Assembly (NCBI RefSeq): GCF_039929605.1
Contig: NZ_JBDSQX010000075.1
Location: forward strand, 9,049-73,048
Direction: 5' to 3'
From: Pelomonas sp039929605
GTDB lineage: Bacteria; Pseudomonadota; Gammaproteobacteria; Burkholderiales; Burkholderiaceae_C
DNA: 64,000 nt
In this document: piece by piece, positions 52,941 to 61,241 of the stretch
How the letters are laid out: each line of letters starts with the position of its first letter
Position numbering within the stretch: position 1 is the stretch's first letter
Notes under the pieces: generated by a model
Database searches by the model: none
Seen by the model: only the letters and a program-made list of their open reading frames with translations
What the model was told of the DNA's origin: nothing
Translations under genes and position numbers: made by a program

Positions 52941-53674
52941 CGCTGACATTGATCTACGAGGACGAGCACCTCGTCGCCATCGACAAGCCGCCCGGCCTGC
53001 TGGTGCACCGCACCCAGCTCGCGGCGCGCGAGGAAGAAGCCGCGCTGCAGCTGCTGCGCGACCAACTCGGCCGGCCCGTCTGGCCGGCGCATCGGCTGGA
53101 CCGTGGCACCTCGGGCGTGCTGCTGTTCGCGCTGTCGGCCGAGGTCGCGTCGCTGCTCGGCGCGATGTTCGAGCAGGGCCGCATGGCCAAGCGCTACCTG
53201 GCCCTCGTGCGTGGCTGGCCCGCGCAAGACGAAGGCCTCATCGACCATCCGCTCGCCCGCGACCCCGAGCTGCCTTCAGCCGGGCAGACGATGCTTGAGG
53301 CGCAGACGCGCTGGAGCGTGCTGGACCGCATCGAATGGCCCATCGCCGCCGACCCGCGCTTCTCCACCACCCGCATCGCGCTGCTCGAAGCCGAACCGCT
53401 GCAAGGCCGCCGCCACCAGATCCGCCGCCACCTCAAGCACATCGCCCACCCCATCCTCGGCGACGCGACGCATGGCAAGGGGCCGCTGAACCGGGCGGTG
53501 GCCGCCTATCTGGGCCAGCAGCGACTGTGGCTACATGCGCAGCGGCTGACGCTGGCGCATCCCGTCACCGGCACCGCACTGCGGCTGCAAGCCTCGCCCG
53601 ATGCGCGCTGGCCGGCTTCAGGCCGAGTTCAGGCTGAGAATCGGCGGCTTCCAACCAAGCGGAGACCGGCATGA
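52937..53674 (+). CDS. truC: RluA/TruC-type pseudouridine synthase
   Basis: Converts uridine to pseudouridine in RNA; TruC modifies U65 of some tRNAs. About 245 residues. The active-site motif HRLDRGTSGVLLFA carries the catalytic Asp. IYEDEHLVAIDKPPGLLVHR at the N-terminus, MAKRYLALVRGW, GRRHQIRRHLKHIAHPILGD and LWLHAQRLTLAHP complete the RluA-family core. There is no S4 domain, consistent with TruC. The TTG at 52937 overlaps the ychJ stop (TTGA) and begins the fold; an ATG at 52907 is the alternative. It overlaps the reductase gene by ATGA. Confidence 0.88.
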   Translation: MTLTLIYEDEHLVAIDKPPGLLVHRTQLAAREEEAALQLLRDQLGRPVWPAHRLDRGTSGVLLFALSAEVASLLGAMFEQGRMAKRYLALVRGWPAQDEGLIDHPLARDPELPSAGQTMLEAQTRWSVLDRIEWPIAADPRFSTTRIALLEAEPLQGRRHQIRRHLKHIAHPILGDATHGKGPLNRAVAAYLGQQRLWLHAQRLTLAHPVTGTALRLQASPDARWPASGRVQAENRRLPTKRRPA

Positions 53675-54669
53675 CTATCCAGGGCGTCAAGGCGCAATAC
53701 GAACAACGCGGCCCGGTGCCGCAGGACGTGATCCGGGCCGTGAACTTCGAGCCGCCCGCGCCGGCCGCCGGGCAGGCCCTGGTGGCCGTGCTGGCCGCGC
53801 CCATCAACCCGTCGGACGTGCTGATGCTGACCGGCGGCTACGGCATCCTGCCGCCGCTGCCGGCCGTGGGCGGCAGCGAGGGCGTGGGCCGCGTCGTGGC
53901 GCTGGGCGAGGGCGTGAGCCACCTCAGCGTGGGCCAGACCGTGCTGTTGCCCGCCGGCAGCGGCACCTGGGCCAGCCATCTGGTGGCCGACGCCAAACGC
54001 CTCGTGCCGCTGCCGGCGGGCGCGGACGCGCAGCAGTTGTCCATGCTGACCGTCAACCCGGCCACGGCCTCGCTGATGCTGTCGGAGTTCGTCACGCTGC
54101 AGCCCGGCGACTGGGTCATCCAAAACGTCGCCAACTCGGGCGTGGGCGGCTACCTGACGCAGCTCGCCAAGCTGCGCGGCCTGCGCACCGTCAACATCGT
54201 GCGGCGCGAGGGCGCGGCGGCCGTGGTGACGGCCGATGGCGGCGACGTGGTGCTGGTGGACGGCGACGACCTGGCCAAGCGTGTGAAGGACGCGGTGTCG
54301 GGCGCGCCCATCCGCCTGGGCATAGACGCGGTGGGCGGCAAGGCGACCAACCGGCTGTCCGCCTGTGTGGCCGAGGGCGGCACGGTCGTCAACTACGGGC
54401 TGATGAGCGGTGAGCCCTGCGTCGTGTCGCCGCAGTCCTTTGTCTTCAACGACCTGACGCTGCGCGGCTTCTGGCTGGCGAAGTGGTTTCGCGTCGCCAG
54501 CCGCGAGGCCCAGCAGGCGCTGTACGGCGAGCTGACCAAGCTGCTCGCCACCGGCCAGCTGAAAGCGCGCATCCACGCGACCTATCCCGTCGAGCGCATC
54601 CAGGAGGCCGTTGCCGCTGCAGCGGCGGGCGAGCGCGACGGCAAGATCCTCGTCGTGCCGCAGGGCTGA
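53671..54669 (+). CDS. zinc-independent medium-chain dehydrogenase, enoyl reductase-like
   Basis: 332 residues, NADPH-dependent MDR superfamily. It has AAPINPSDVLMLTGGYG, VGGSEGVGRVVALGEGVS, TVNPATASLMLSEF and a Rossmann start NVANSGVGGYLTQLAKLRG in place of the usual GxGxxG. The pattern fits 2-enoyl-thioester reductases (MECR-like) and related quinone reductases better than zinc alcohol dehydrogenases, as the catalytic zinc ligands are missing. Substrate unproven. It is the last gene of the ychJ-truC run. Confidence 0.83.
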   Translation: MTIQGVKAQYEQRGPVPQDVIRAVNFEPPAPAAGQALVAVLAAPINPSDVLMLTGGYGILPPLPAVGGSEGVGRVVALGEGVSHLSVGQTVLLPAGSGTWASHLVADAKRLVPLPAGADAQQLSMLTVNPATASLMLSEFVTLQPGDWVIQNVANSGVGGYLTQLAKLRGLRTVNIVRREGAAAVVTADGGDVVLVDGDDLAKRVKDAVSGAPIRLGIDAVGGKATNRLSACVAEGGTVVNYGLMSGEPCVVSPQSFVFNDLTLRGFWLAKWFRVASREAQQALYGELTKLLATGQLKARIHATYPVERIQEAVAAAAAGERDGKILVVPQG

Positions 54670-54687
54670 AGACCGCGCTGGACGCGC

Positions 54688-55437
54688 TCAGGGCAGCCAG
54701 CGCTTGCGGATGCGCCGCAACTCGCCCTGCGCGTCCAGCCTCAGGATGGCCTCGTTGAAGCGGATCACCTCGTCCTCGTCGAAGCGCTTGCGGCTGAGCT
54801 TGTAGGCCACCAGGTCACGGCGCACCGGCAGGGCCAGTTCGGTCAGGGCGACGCTGGCCGCGCGGGCCGCGAACAGCACAGCGAGGCGGTCGCCGATGAG
54901 TACGTCGCCGCGCGCCAGCTTGAGCAGTTGCACACCCTTGGCATAGTCCTCGAAGGAGGTCAGATGCCCGCGCGCCGCAAACTCGTCGACGATGGGCACG
55001 ACGCTGGGGCCGCGGTGGGCGAGCAGGCGCAGCCCGACCTCCAGCACCTGGTACAGCGTCTGCAGCGGCGGCCGGGCGCGGGGGGCGCCGGCACGCATGA
55101 AGGCGCCGAACTCCTCGTTGCGATAGGGCCGCGTGTACCAGGACACCTCGGGCGTGTCCGGGCCGTCGTAGGAGGCGGCGACGAGCAGGTCCAGTTCGCC
55201 GCTGGCCAGCATGGGCAGGCGACGGTTGCGCGGCAGATCGCGCACGTACTCGACCGTGCAGTCCATTTCACGGGCGACGGCGGCCAGCAGCTCGGTCTCC
55301 AGGCCGGTGTGGCGGCCCTTCTCGTCGACGAAGGAGTAGGGCCGCCAGTCCTCGAAGGGCACGCGCCACGGCCGAGCGCAGGCCGCTGCGGCCAGCAGCG
55401 GCGCGCACATCAGCAGCGTGATCAGCAGTCGTCGCAT
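54688..55437 (-). CDS. periplasmic solute-binding-like protein, family 3
   Basis: About 249 residues with a signal peptide (MRRLLITLLMCAPLLAAAACA). The family 3 fold shows EDWRPYSFVDEKGRHTGLETELLAAVAREM (first lobe), LPMLASGELDLLVAASY (ligand strand) and VLIGDRLAVLFAAR. The C-terminus is FNEAILRLDAQGELRRIRKRWLP. No ABC permease or ATPase gene is near; such stand-alone proteins in this order are often orphan sensors or of unknown role. The ATG at 55437 gives a normal signal peptide; ATG 55452 would add five residues. Confidence 0.8.
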   Translation of the reverse strand: MRRLLITLLMCAPLLAAAACARPWRVPFEDWRPYSFVDEKGRHTGLETELLAAVAREMDCTVEYVRDLPRNRRLPMLASGELDLLVAASYDGPDTPEVSWYTRPYRNEEFGAFMRAGAPRARPPLQTLYQVLEVGLRLLAHRGPSVVPIVDEFAARGHLTSFEDYAKGVQLLKLARGDVLIGDRLAVLFAARAASVALTELALPVRRDLVAYKLSRKRFDEDEVIRFNEAILRLDAQGELRRIRKRWLP

Positions 55438-55480
55438 ATCGGCACCCGTCATTGGGCGTTCGCCAGAGGATAGACCGGCG

Positions 55481-57421
55481 TCAGCGCGGCACGACCACCT
55501 TCACATCCAGCCCCGAGGCCTGGCCCTGCCAGCGGTAGAGCTTCTGCGTCGCGGCCTGGAAGTCCTCGGGCCTGGCGCTGCGGATGGGCACGAAGGTCTG
55601 CGGGTTGCGGTCGATGAGCGGGAACCAGCTGCTCTGCACCTGCACCATGATGCGGTGGCCGCGGCGGAAGCTGTGGTTGATGTCCTGCAGCTCCACGCGC
55701 AGCTCCTCCACCTGGCCCGGCACCATGGCCTGCGGCGCCTCGAAGCCCTTGCGGAAGCGGCCGCGCAGCGGGTCGCCGCGCACGAGCTGTTGGTAGCCGC
55801 CGAGCGGCGCCTCCGGTGGCTCGACGTCCTCGGTGCGGGGCTTGCGCTTCGTCGCGGCCTCGTCCTCCAGTTCAGGCGGATAGACGTCGATGAGCTTGAC
55901 GACCCAGTCCGCGTCCGTCCCCGACGTGGACGCGAACAGCCGCGCGACGACGGGGCCGGCGACGGTGATGTCGTCGTCCAGCACGTCGCTGCGGAAGGTG
56001 AGCACGTCGGGCCGCGTGGCGGCGAAGCGCTGGTCGCTGACCATGTACTCCTGCGGCACGTCCAGCGTCGTGTAGCCGACGAAGGGCACGGGCTTGTTGG
56101 GGTCGCTGACCCAACTGTCGAACGCGGGCACAGCCGCAGCCGGCGGCGTGAAGCTGAGCCGGCCGCCGGGCGCGAAGTAGAGCGTGCGCGCCTGCGTCTC
56201 CTTCGGTGGCCAGGCGTCGTAACGGCGCCAGACGTTGGTGCCGGTCTCGAACACCGTCGCCGTGGCAATCGGCGAGCTGGGCGCCTTGAGATCGGCCGGC
56301 TCGCGCAGATGCTGCTCGAAGAAGGGCAGCAGGACGTCCTTCTGGAACTGCTCTGCCGTGGCCTGCTGGAACTGCACGCTGCCGAGCTGGCGCCCCGGCT
56401 TGCGGACCCAGCCGCCATGCACCCAGGGGCCCATGACAAGGTGGTTGTCGGTGGCGGGGCTCTGCTTGCTGATGGCGCGGTACACGGCCAGCGGGCCGGC
56501 GAGGTCCTCGGCGTCGAACCAGCCACCCACCGTCAGCACGGCGGCGCGGATGTTCTTCAGGTGCGGCGTGATGGCGCGCGACTGCCAGAACTCGTCGTAG
56601 CGGTCGTGCGCCAGCTGCGTGTCGAAGTAAGGGTTGGGCCCGCCCTCCTTGGCCATGCGCGCGGCCAGCGCGTCGAGGTTGCCGTGCTGCAGGAAGAACT
56701 CATAGCCGTCCAGCGTGCCCCAGTCGAACTGCGGCCAGTTCTTGGGCGGCGGCACCGGCGCCTGCTGCGGCTTGAAGCCGGTGTAGAAGCCGAAGTTGGC
56801 CGCCAGCATGAAGGCGCCACCGTGATAGCTGTCGTCGCCTTTGAAGAGGTCGCCGATGGGCGCCTGGGGCGACGCGGCCTTGATGGCGGGGTGCGAGTCG
56901 ATGATGGACGCCGCCGTGTAGAAACCCGGGTAGGAAATGCCCCAGAGCCCAACGCGGCCGTTGTGGCCGGGGATGCGGTCCAGCAGCCACTGCACGCTGT
57001 CATGGGTGTCGCTGCTCTCGTCGACATCGGCCGCAGTTTTCTTGACCGGCTTGTGCGGCGTCATCTCGATGAACGCGCCCTCCGACCAGTTGCGGCCACG
57101 CACGTCCTGGCAGACGAAGATGTAGCCGGCCTTGAGGAAGTCCTCGTTGGGCGCCAGGTGGCGCACGCCGTCGCGGTCCACCCCGTAGGGCCCGCAGCCG
57201 TAGGGCGTGCGCACCATCAGGAAGGGGTAGCGCCGGCTCTGGTCCTTCGGCACATAGACGGCGGTGAAGAGCTTTTTACCGTCGCGCACCGGCACGCGGT
57301 ACTCATACTTGGTGTAGTGCTCGCGCGGCTCGTAGGCCGGCGGCTTGTCCTTGTCGTCCGCATGGACAGCGGGGCCAGCCAGGGCCATCAGCAACAGGAA
57401 GGAGACGCGCAGCAGCTGCAT
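55481..57421 (-). CDS. CocE/NonD family acyl hydrolase, secreted
   Basis: 646 residues with a signal peptide (1-21, ending AVHA|DD). Alpha/beta-hydrolase of the X-Pro dipeptidyl-peptidase/cocaine esterase group. The oxyanion region is FLMVRTPYG and CQDVRGRNWSEG, the nucleophile elbow GLWGISYPGF (Ser), with the acid in VGGWFDAEDLAG and the histidine in MGPWVHGGW. The C-terminal jelly-roll domain starts at about residue 410. Members include cephalosporin acylases and amidases of varied substrate range. It stands alone on this strand. Confidence 0.9.
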   Translation of the reverse strand: MQLLRVSFLLLMALAGPAVHADDKDKPPAYEPREHYTKYEYRVPVRDGKKLFTAVYVPKDQSRRYPFLMVRTPYGCGPYGVDRDGVRHLAPNEDFLKAGYIFVCQDVRGRNWSEGAFIEMTPHKPVKKTAADVDESSDTHDSVQWLLDRIPGHNGRVGLWGISYPGFYTAASIIDSHPAIKAASPQAPIGDLFKGDDSYHGGAFMLAANFGFYTGFKPQQAPVPPPKNWPQFDWGTLDGYEFFLQHGNLDALAARMAKEGGPNPYFDTQLAHDRYDEFWQSRAITPHLKNIRAAVLTVGGWFDAEDLAGPLAVYRAISKQSPATDNHLVMGPWVHGGWVRKPGRQLGSVQFQQATAEQFQKDVLLPFFEQHLREPADLKAPSSPIATATVFETGTNVWRRYDAWPPKETQARTLYFAPGGRLSFTPPAAAVPAFDSWVSDPNKPVPFVGYTTLDVPQEYMVSDQRFAATRPDVLTFRSDVLDDDITVAGPVVARLFASTSGTDADWVVKLIDVYPPELEDEAATKRKPRTEDVEPPEAPLGGYQQLVRGDPLRGRFRKGFEAPQAMVPGQVEELRVELQDINHSFRRGHRIMVQVQSSWFPLIDRNPQTFVPIRSARPEDFQAATQKLYRWQGQASGLDVKVVVPR

Positions 57422-57517
57422 CGACGTGAGACGGAAATTGACGGAGGGGCGAAGTCTGACATCGACTGAGGTTTGCCCGCGTTAGGCTGGGGCATCTCAG
57501 TTCGCAGGAAGCTCGCC

Positions 57518-58384
57518 ATGCCCATCGACACCGCGCCGTACCGCGTCCAGCCCGGCGACAAGGTCAAGCTCAAGTCCTGGCCCACGGCGGTGAAGGCGCT
57601 GTACCGCAGCGACGACGACTACGAACGCCAGCTCGGCGCCCAGGTCGAGCGCCTCAGCGAGCTGCAGAACCTGCTCTATGCCCACAACCGCTACTCGCTG
57701 CTGCTGGTCTTCCAGGCCATGGACGCGGCGGGCAAGGACAGCATCATCAAGCACGTGATGTCGGGCGTGAACCCGCAGGGCTGCCAGGTCTTCAGCTTCA
57801 AGCACCCCAGCGCGCTGGAGCTGGACCACGACTTCCTTTGGCGCACCACGCAGTCCCTGCCCGAGCGCGGGCGCATCGGCATCTTCAACCGCTCCTACTA
57901 CGAGGAGGTGCTGATCGTCCGCGTGCACCCGGAGATCCTGGCGGCACAGTCGCTGCCCGAGGAGACGCCGCGCGGCAACAAGCTCTGGGCGCAGCGCTAC
58001 GAGTCCATCAACCAGCTGGAACAGCACCTGCACCGCAACGGCACGCGGGTCCTCAAGTTCTTCCTGCATCTGTCCCAGGAGGAGCAGCGCCAGCGCTTCC
58101 TGGCGCGTCTGGACGACCCGGCCAAGAACTGGAAGTTCAGCGCCGCTGACCTCGACGAACGCGAGCTGTGGCCGCAGTACATGCAGGCCTACCGCGACAT
58201 GCTGGAAGCCACCAGCAGCAAGCAGGCGCCGTGGTACGTGGTGCCGGCGGACGACAAGCGCAATGCGCGGCTGATCGTGTCGCAGGTGGTCGTCGATGCG
58301 CTGGCGGGGCTGAAGATGAGCTACCCCAAACCCAGCCTCGATGAGGCCGACCTAGCCGACGTCCGCAAGCGACTTGCCGTCTAG
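57518..58384 (+). CDS. polyphosphate kinase 2 family protein
   Basis: Transfers phosphate between polyphosphate and nucleotides. 288 residues, single-domain PPK2: Walker A MDAAGKDS (68-75), lid region VNPQGCQVFSFKHPSALELDHDFLWRT, Walker B IGIFNRSYYEEVL (120-132) and FFLHLSQEEQRQRFLARLDDP. A single domain fits classes I and III. The N-terminal YRVQPGDKVKLKSWPT start is of the kind seen in class III enzymes, which act on AMP and ADP, but the class is not certain. The start at 57518 has AGGAA upstream. Its TAG stop overlaps the convergent gene's TAG in one CTAG palindrome. Confidence 0.93.
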   Translation: MPIDTAPYRVQPGDKVKLKSWPTAVKALYRSDDDYERQLGAQVERLSELQNLLYAHNRYSLLLVFQAMDAAGKDSIIKHVMSGVNPQGCQVFSFKHPSALELDHDFLWRTTQSLPERGRIGIFNRSYYEEVLIVRVHPEILAAQSLPEETPRGNKLWAQRYESINQLEQHLHRNGTRVLKFFLHLSQEEQRQRFLARLDDPAKNWKFSAADLDERELWPQYMQAYRDMLEATSSKQAPWYVVPADDKRNARLIVSQVVVDALAGLKMSYPKPSLDEADLADVRKRLAV

Positions 58385-59454
58385 CCGAACTTCACCGCGT
58401 AGATGGGCGGCAGGTGGGCCGACACGGTCTGCCAGCTCTCGCCCGCATCGCCGCTGGCCCACAGTCCGCCGGTCGTCGAGCCCATGACGAGCTGCTCGCC
58501 GCTGTCGTCCACCGCCAGGCCGTGGCGGTAGATGAGGTCGTAGCAGTGCTGCTGCGGCAGGCCGGTGCGCAAAGCCTCGAAGGTCTGGCCGCCGTCGCGG
58601 GTGCGCGTCACGCACAGGGCGCCGTCGACCGGGATGCGGCGCTCGTCCTTGATCGCGGGCACAAACCAGGCGGTGTTCGGATCGTGGGGATGCGCGGCGA
58701 CGGCGAACCCGAAGCTGGACGGCTGGGCTTGCAGTTCCACCCAAGTCGCGCCGTTGTCGCTGCTGCGGAAGATGCCGCAGTGGTGCTGACACCAGAGCAC
58801 GTCGGGCACGTTGCGGCAACGGGCGATGAGGTGTGGGTCCTGCGAGTTCTCGTCGCCGGCCAGTTCGGGCGGCATGAAGTCGGCGCGCATGCCCTTGGCC
58901 CGCAGGCCCCAACTGGCCCCGCCATCGGTCGTGCGCCAGGCGCCGCCGCAGGACACGCCCACCAGCAACTCCTGCGGGTTGGCAGGATGCGGGCAGATGG
59001 AGTGCAGCGCCGGCGCGGGGTTGCCGCCGCCCATCCACTGCTCGCGCCGCGGGTCACGCCACAGCGTCTCGTCGAGCTGCCAGGACTCGCCCTTGTCTCG
59101 GCTGACGAACAGCCCGCCGGGGATGCTGCCGCACCAGATGGCGTCCCCCGAACGCTCCAGCGAGAACACCTGCTCCAGCTTCCACGCTGGCCCCTGGGCA
59201 CCCTCGGGTTGCGGCGGAAAGCTGGGTGCGGCCACCTCACGCCAGGTCTGGCCGGCGTCGTCGCTGGCCTGCAGCTTGGCGCCGAAGTGGCCCAGGTTGA
59301 GCCCGGCCAGCATGTGGCCCGAGGCGTCGGGCGGGAGCAGCATGGTGACGGGGTCGGCCTCAAAGCTGAGCCGCTCGATCTGCCAGGTGCCGCTGCGGCG
59401 GCGTAGTTCAAAGAGGCCCTTGCGGGTCGCGGCCCAGGCACGATCAGTTGCCAT
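58381..59454 (-). CDS. BNR/Asp-box beta-propeller protein
   Basis: 357 residues, cytoplasmic (no signal peptide). Six Asp-box motifs of the type SxDxGxTW are visible: SDDAGQTW, SRDKGESW, TTDGGASW, SSDNGATW, TRDGGQTF and SGDAGESW. They suggest a six-bladed propeller as in sialidases and VPS10-like folds. Sialidase catalytic residues are not evident, so it is better read as a binding or scaffold propeller. It starts one base after the stop of a MoaD/ThiS-like gene and is clearly co-transcribed with it. Confidence 0.85.
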   Translation of the reverse strand: MATDRAWAATRKGLFELRRRSGTWQIERLSFEADPVTMLLPPDASGHMLAGLNLGHFGAKLQASDDAGQTWREVAAPSFPPQPEGAQGPAWKLEQVFSLERSGDAIWCGSIPGGLFVSRDKGESWQLDETLWRDPRREQWMGGGNPAPALHSICPHPANPQELLVGVSCGGAWRTTDGGASWGLRAKGMRADFMPPELAGDENSQDPHLIARCRNVPDVLWCQHHCGIFRSSDNGATWVELQAQPSSFGFAVAAHPHDPNTAWFVPAIKDERRIPVDGALCVTRTRDGGQTFEALRTGLPQQHCYDLIYRHGLAVDDSGEQLVMGSTTGGLWASGDAGESWQTVSAHLPPIYAVKFG

Positions 59455-59455
59455 C

Positions 59456-59725
59456 TCAACCTCCAGACAAAGCTTGCAAGACGTGGATACGGCTGTCGGC
59501 CCGCAACGGGTCGCTCAAGCCGCGCAGATCGCGCGCCCGCTGGCCGTCGATGAAGACGACCACGTTGACGCGCAGATGGCCCTGCTCGTCGAGGATGTAG
59601 CCCCGCAGCCGCGGCTGCTCGGTGAACGCGGCATCGAGCGCTTCGCGCAGCGTGGCCGCCTCGCACTGGCAGGACGCCGCGTCCACGAAGCGGCGCAGCT
59701 GGGGGGTGAATTCGACAAGGTCCAT
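59456..59725 (-). CDS. MoaD/ThiS-family beta-grasp protein
   Basis: 89 residues from ATG 59725 (MDLVEFTPQLRRF). The beta-grasp pattern is LREALDAAFTEQPRLRGYILDEQGHLRVNVVVFIDGQ, and the protein ends in the sulfur-carrier dipeptide Gly-Gly (HVLQALSGG). Such tails are activated by E1-like enzymes as thiocarboxylates. No moaE, moeB, thiG or E1-like gene is here; the only partner is the downstream Asp-box propeller (one-base gap). It is divergent from rarD. Confidence 0.85.
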   Translation of the reverse strand: MDLVEFTPQLRRFVDAASCQCEAATLREALDAAFTEQPRLRGYILDEQGHLRVNVVVFIDGQRARDLRGLSDPLRADSRIHVLQALSGG

Positions 59726-59810
59726 GTCAGACGACGAACGAGGTGGGGTCGATTCGACTGCGGTGTCCCTACGAAAACCTCCGGAGTAACCCGCAACGAG
59801 AATGCGCGCC

Positions 59811-60710
59811 ATGAATCGCGGCATCCTCTTCGCCCTCGGCGCCTACCTGAGCTGGGGCCTGTTCCCGCTCTACTTCCGCCAGATCGCCGCCGTGCCGGCG
59901 CTGCAGATCGTGGCGCACCGCACGCTGTGGTCCCTGGCCTTCGTCGCCGTTGTGCTGCTGGTGACGCGCCATCTGGCGTGGCTGAAGGACGTCAGCGCGG
60001 CGACTTGGCGGCGCTTTGCGGTGTCGGCCACGCTGATCGCCATCAACTGGCTGACCTATGTCTGGTCGGTCGGCCACGGCCATGTCATCGACGCCAGCCT
60101 GGGTTACTTCATCAACCCGCTGGTGAACGTGGCGCTGGGCTTTGCGGTGCTGCACGAGAGGCCCCGGCCGGTGCAGTGGTTCGCGGTCGGCCTGGCAGCC
60201 TTCGGCGTGATCTGGCTGACCGTAGCCGCCGGGCACCTGCCCTGGGTGGCGCTGGTGTTGGCGGTGAGCTTCGGCCTCTACGGCCTGATGCGCAAGACGG
60301 CCGCGCTGGGTGCCATCGAGGGCCTGACGCTGGAAACGCTGGTCCTCGCGCCGCTGGCCGCTGCGGGGCTGATCTGGTGGTCGCAGGACGGCAGCATGGC
60401 CAGCCAGACGGCGGTGGACTGGGCCTGGCTGATCGGCACCGGGCCGGTGACGGCCGGCAGCCTGCTGCTGTTCGCGGCCGGCGCGCGGCGCCTGCCACTG
60501 GCGACGCTGGGTCTCGTGCAGTACGTGTCGCCGTCACTGCAGTTCCTGCTCGGCGTGTTCCTGTTCAAGGAGCCCATGGACGCGACGCGGCTGGTCGCCT
60601 TCGGCTTCATCTGGAGCGCGCTGGCGGTTTACAGCGCAGAGGGGTTGTGGCGAGCGCGCCGCCTGGGGCAGCAACGCATGGTTACGGCTGATCTGGCCGG
60701 GCGGGTGTAA
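59811..60710 (+). CDS. rarD: RarD-family EamA transporter
   Basis: 299 residues with ten membrane helices in two EamA halves. RarD signatures are visible: GAYLSWGLFPLYFRQ at the start, AHRTLWSL, NWLTYVWSV, YFINPLVNVALGF and GLVQYVSPSLQFLLGVFLFKE. The protein is a drug/metabolite-type permease whose substrate is unknown. An in-frame ATG at 59802 would add three residues. Confidence 0.92.
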   Translation: MNRGILFALGAYLSWGLFPLYFRQIAAVPALQIVAHRTLWSLAFVAVVLLVTRHLAWLKDVSAATWRRFAVSATLIAINWLTYVWSVGHGHVIDASLGYFINPLVNVALGFAVLHERPRPVQWFAVGLAAFGVIWLTVAAGHLPWVALVLAVSFGLYGLMRKTAALGAIEGLTLETLVLAPLAAAGLIWWSQDGSMASQTAVDWAWLIGTGPVTAGSLLLFAAGARRLPLATLGLVQYVSPSLQFLLGVFLFKEPMDATRLVAFGFIWSALAVYSAEGLWRARRLGQQRMVTADLAGRV

Positions 60711-60759
60711 ACCGAAACGCCAGCGCATCGTTAACGCCCGTCACCTCAGTGAGTTCGCC

Positions 60760-61224
60760 ATGAAAGCTCTTGTCCGCACGCTGATCGTCTCCACGCTGCT
60801 TGCCGCAAGCGGCCTTGCCAGCGCCGGGCCGCGCTACTACGGCCCGCCGTCGCACCATCACCACGGCCATGGCGGCTCCGGCCTCGGCGCGCTGGTGGTG
60901 GGCCTGGCCATCGCCGTGCCGTTGATCGCTCTGGCGAATCAGGCTGACCGGGCGCCCGAAGTTGTCTACGTGCCGCCGCCTGCGCCGCTGCCGCCGCCCA
61001 GTCGCGTGTACGCGCCGAGCCCGGTGTACGCGCCGGTTTACGCGCCGAGCCGCCCCGAGCCGGTCATCTATCCGCGCAATGGCCAAAGCCAGGCGCAGCT
61101 TGAAGGCGACAACCGCGAATGCAACCGCTGGGCGACGACACAGCAGGCCGCAATGGCGGATGCGAGCGTTTTCCAACGCGCCGTCGACGCCTGCATGGAC
61201 GGGCGCGGCTACACGCTGCGCTGA
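60760..61224 (+). CDS. small secreted protein with histidine/proline-rich middle
   Basis: 154 residues. Signal peptide 1-22 (ending LASA|GPR). A HHHHGHGG cluster precedes a glycine/hydrophobic helix (LGALVVGLAIAVPLIALA, about 43-60) that could be a membrane or glycine-zipper segment. A proline-rich VYAP repeat follows. The conserved C-terminus QLEGDNRECNRWATTQ...DACMDGRGYTLR has two cysteines, as in small periplasmic proteins of this order. Function unknown. Confidence 0.75.
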   Translation: MKALVRTLIVSTLLAASGLASAGPRYYGPPSHHHHGHGGSGLGALVVGLAIAVPLIALANQADRAPEVVYVPPPAPLPPPSRVYAPSPVYAPVYAPSRPEPVIYPRNGQSQAQLEGDNRECNRWATTQQAAMADASVFQRAVDACMDGRGYTLR

Positions 61225-61241
61225 AGCCAGCGCGCGCAGGC

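Noticed and set aside
55418..57469. 683-codon plus-strand frame opposite the CocE/NonD gene
   Set aside because: Composition of a shadow (Arg, Val, His-rich); the minus strand has signal peptide and catalytic motifs.
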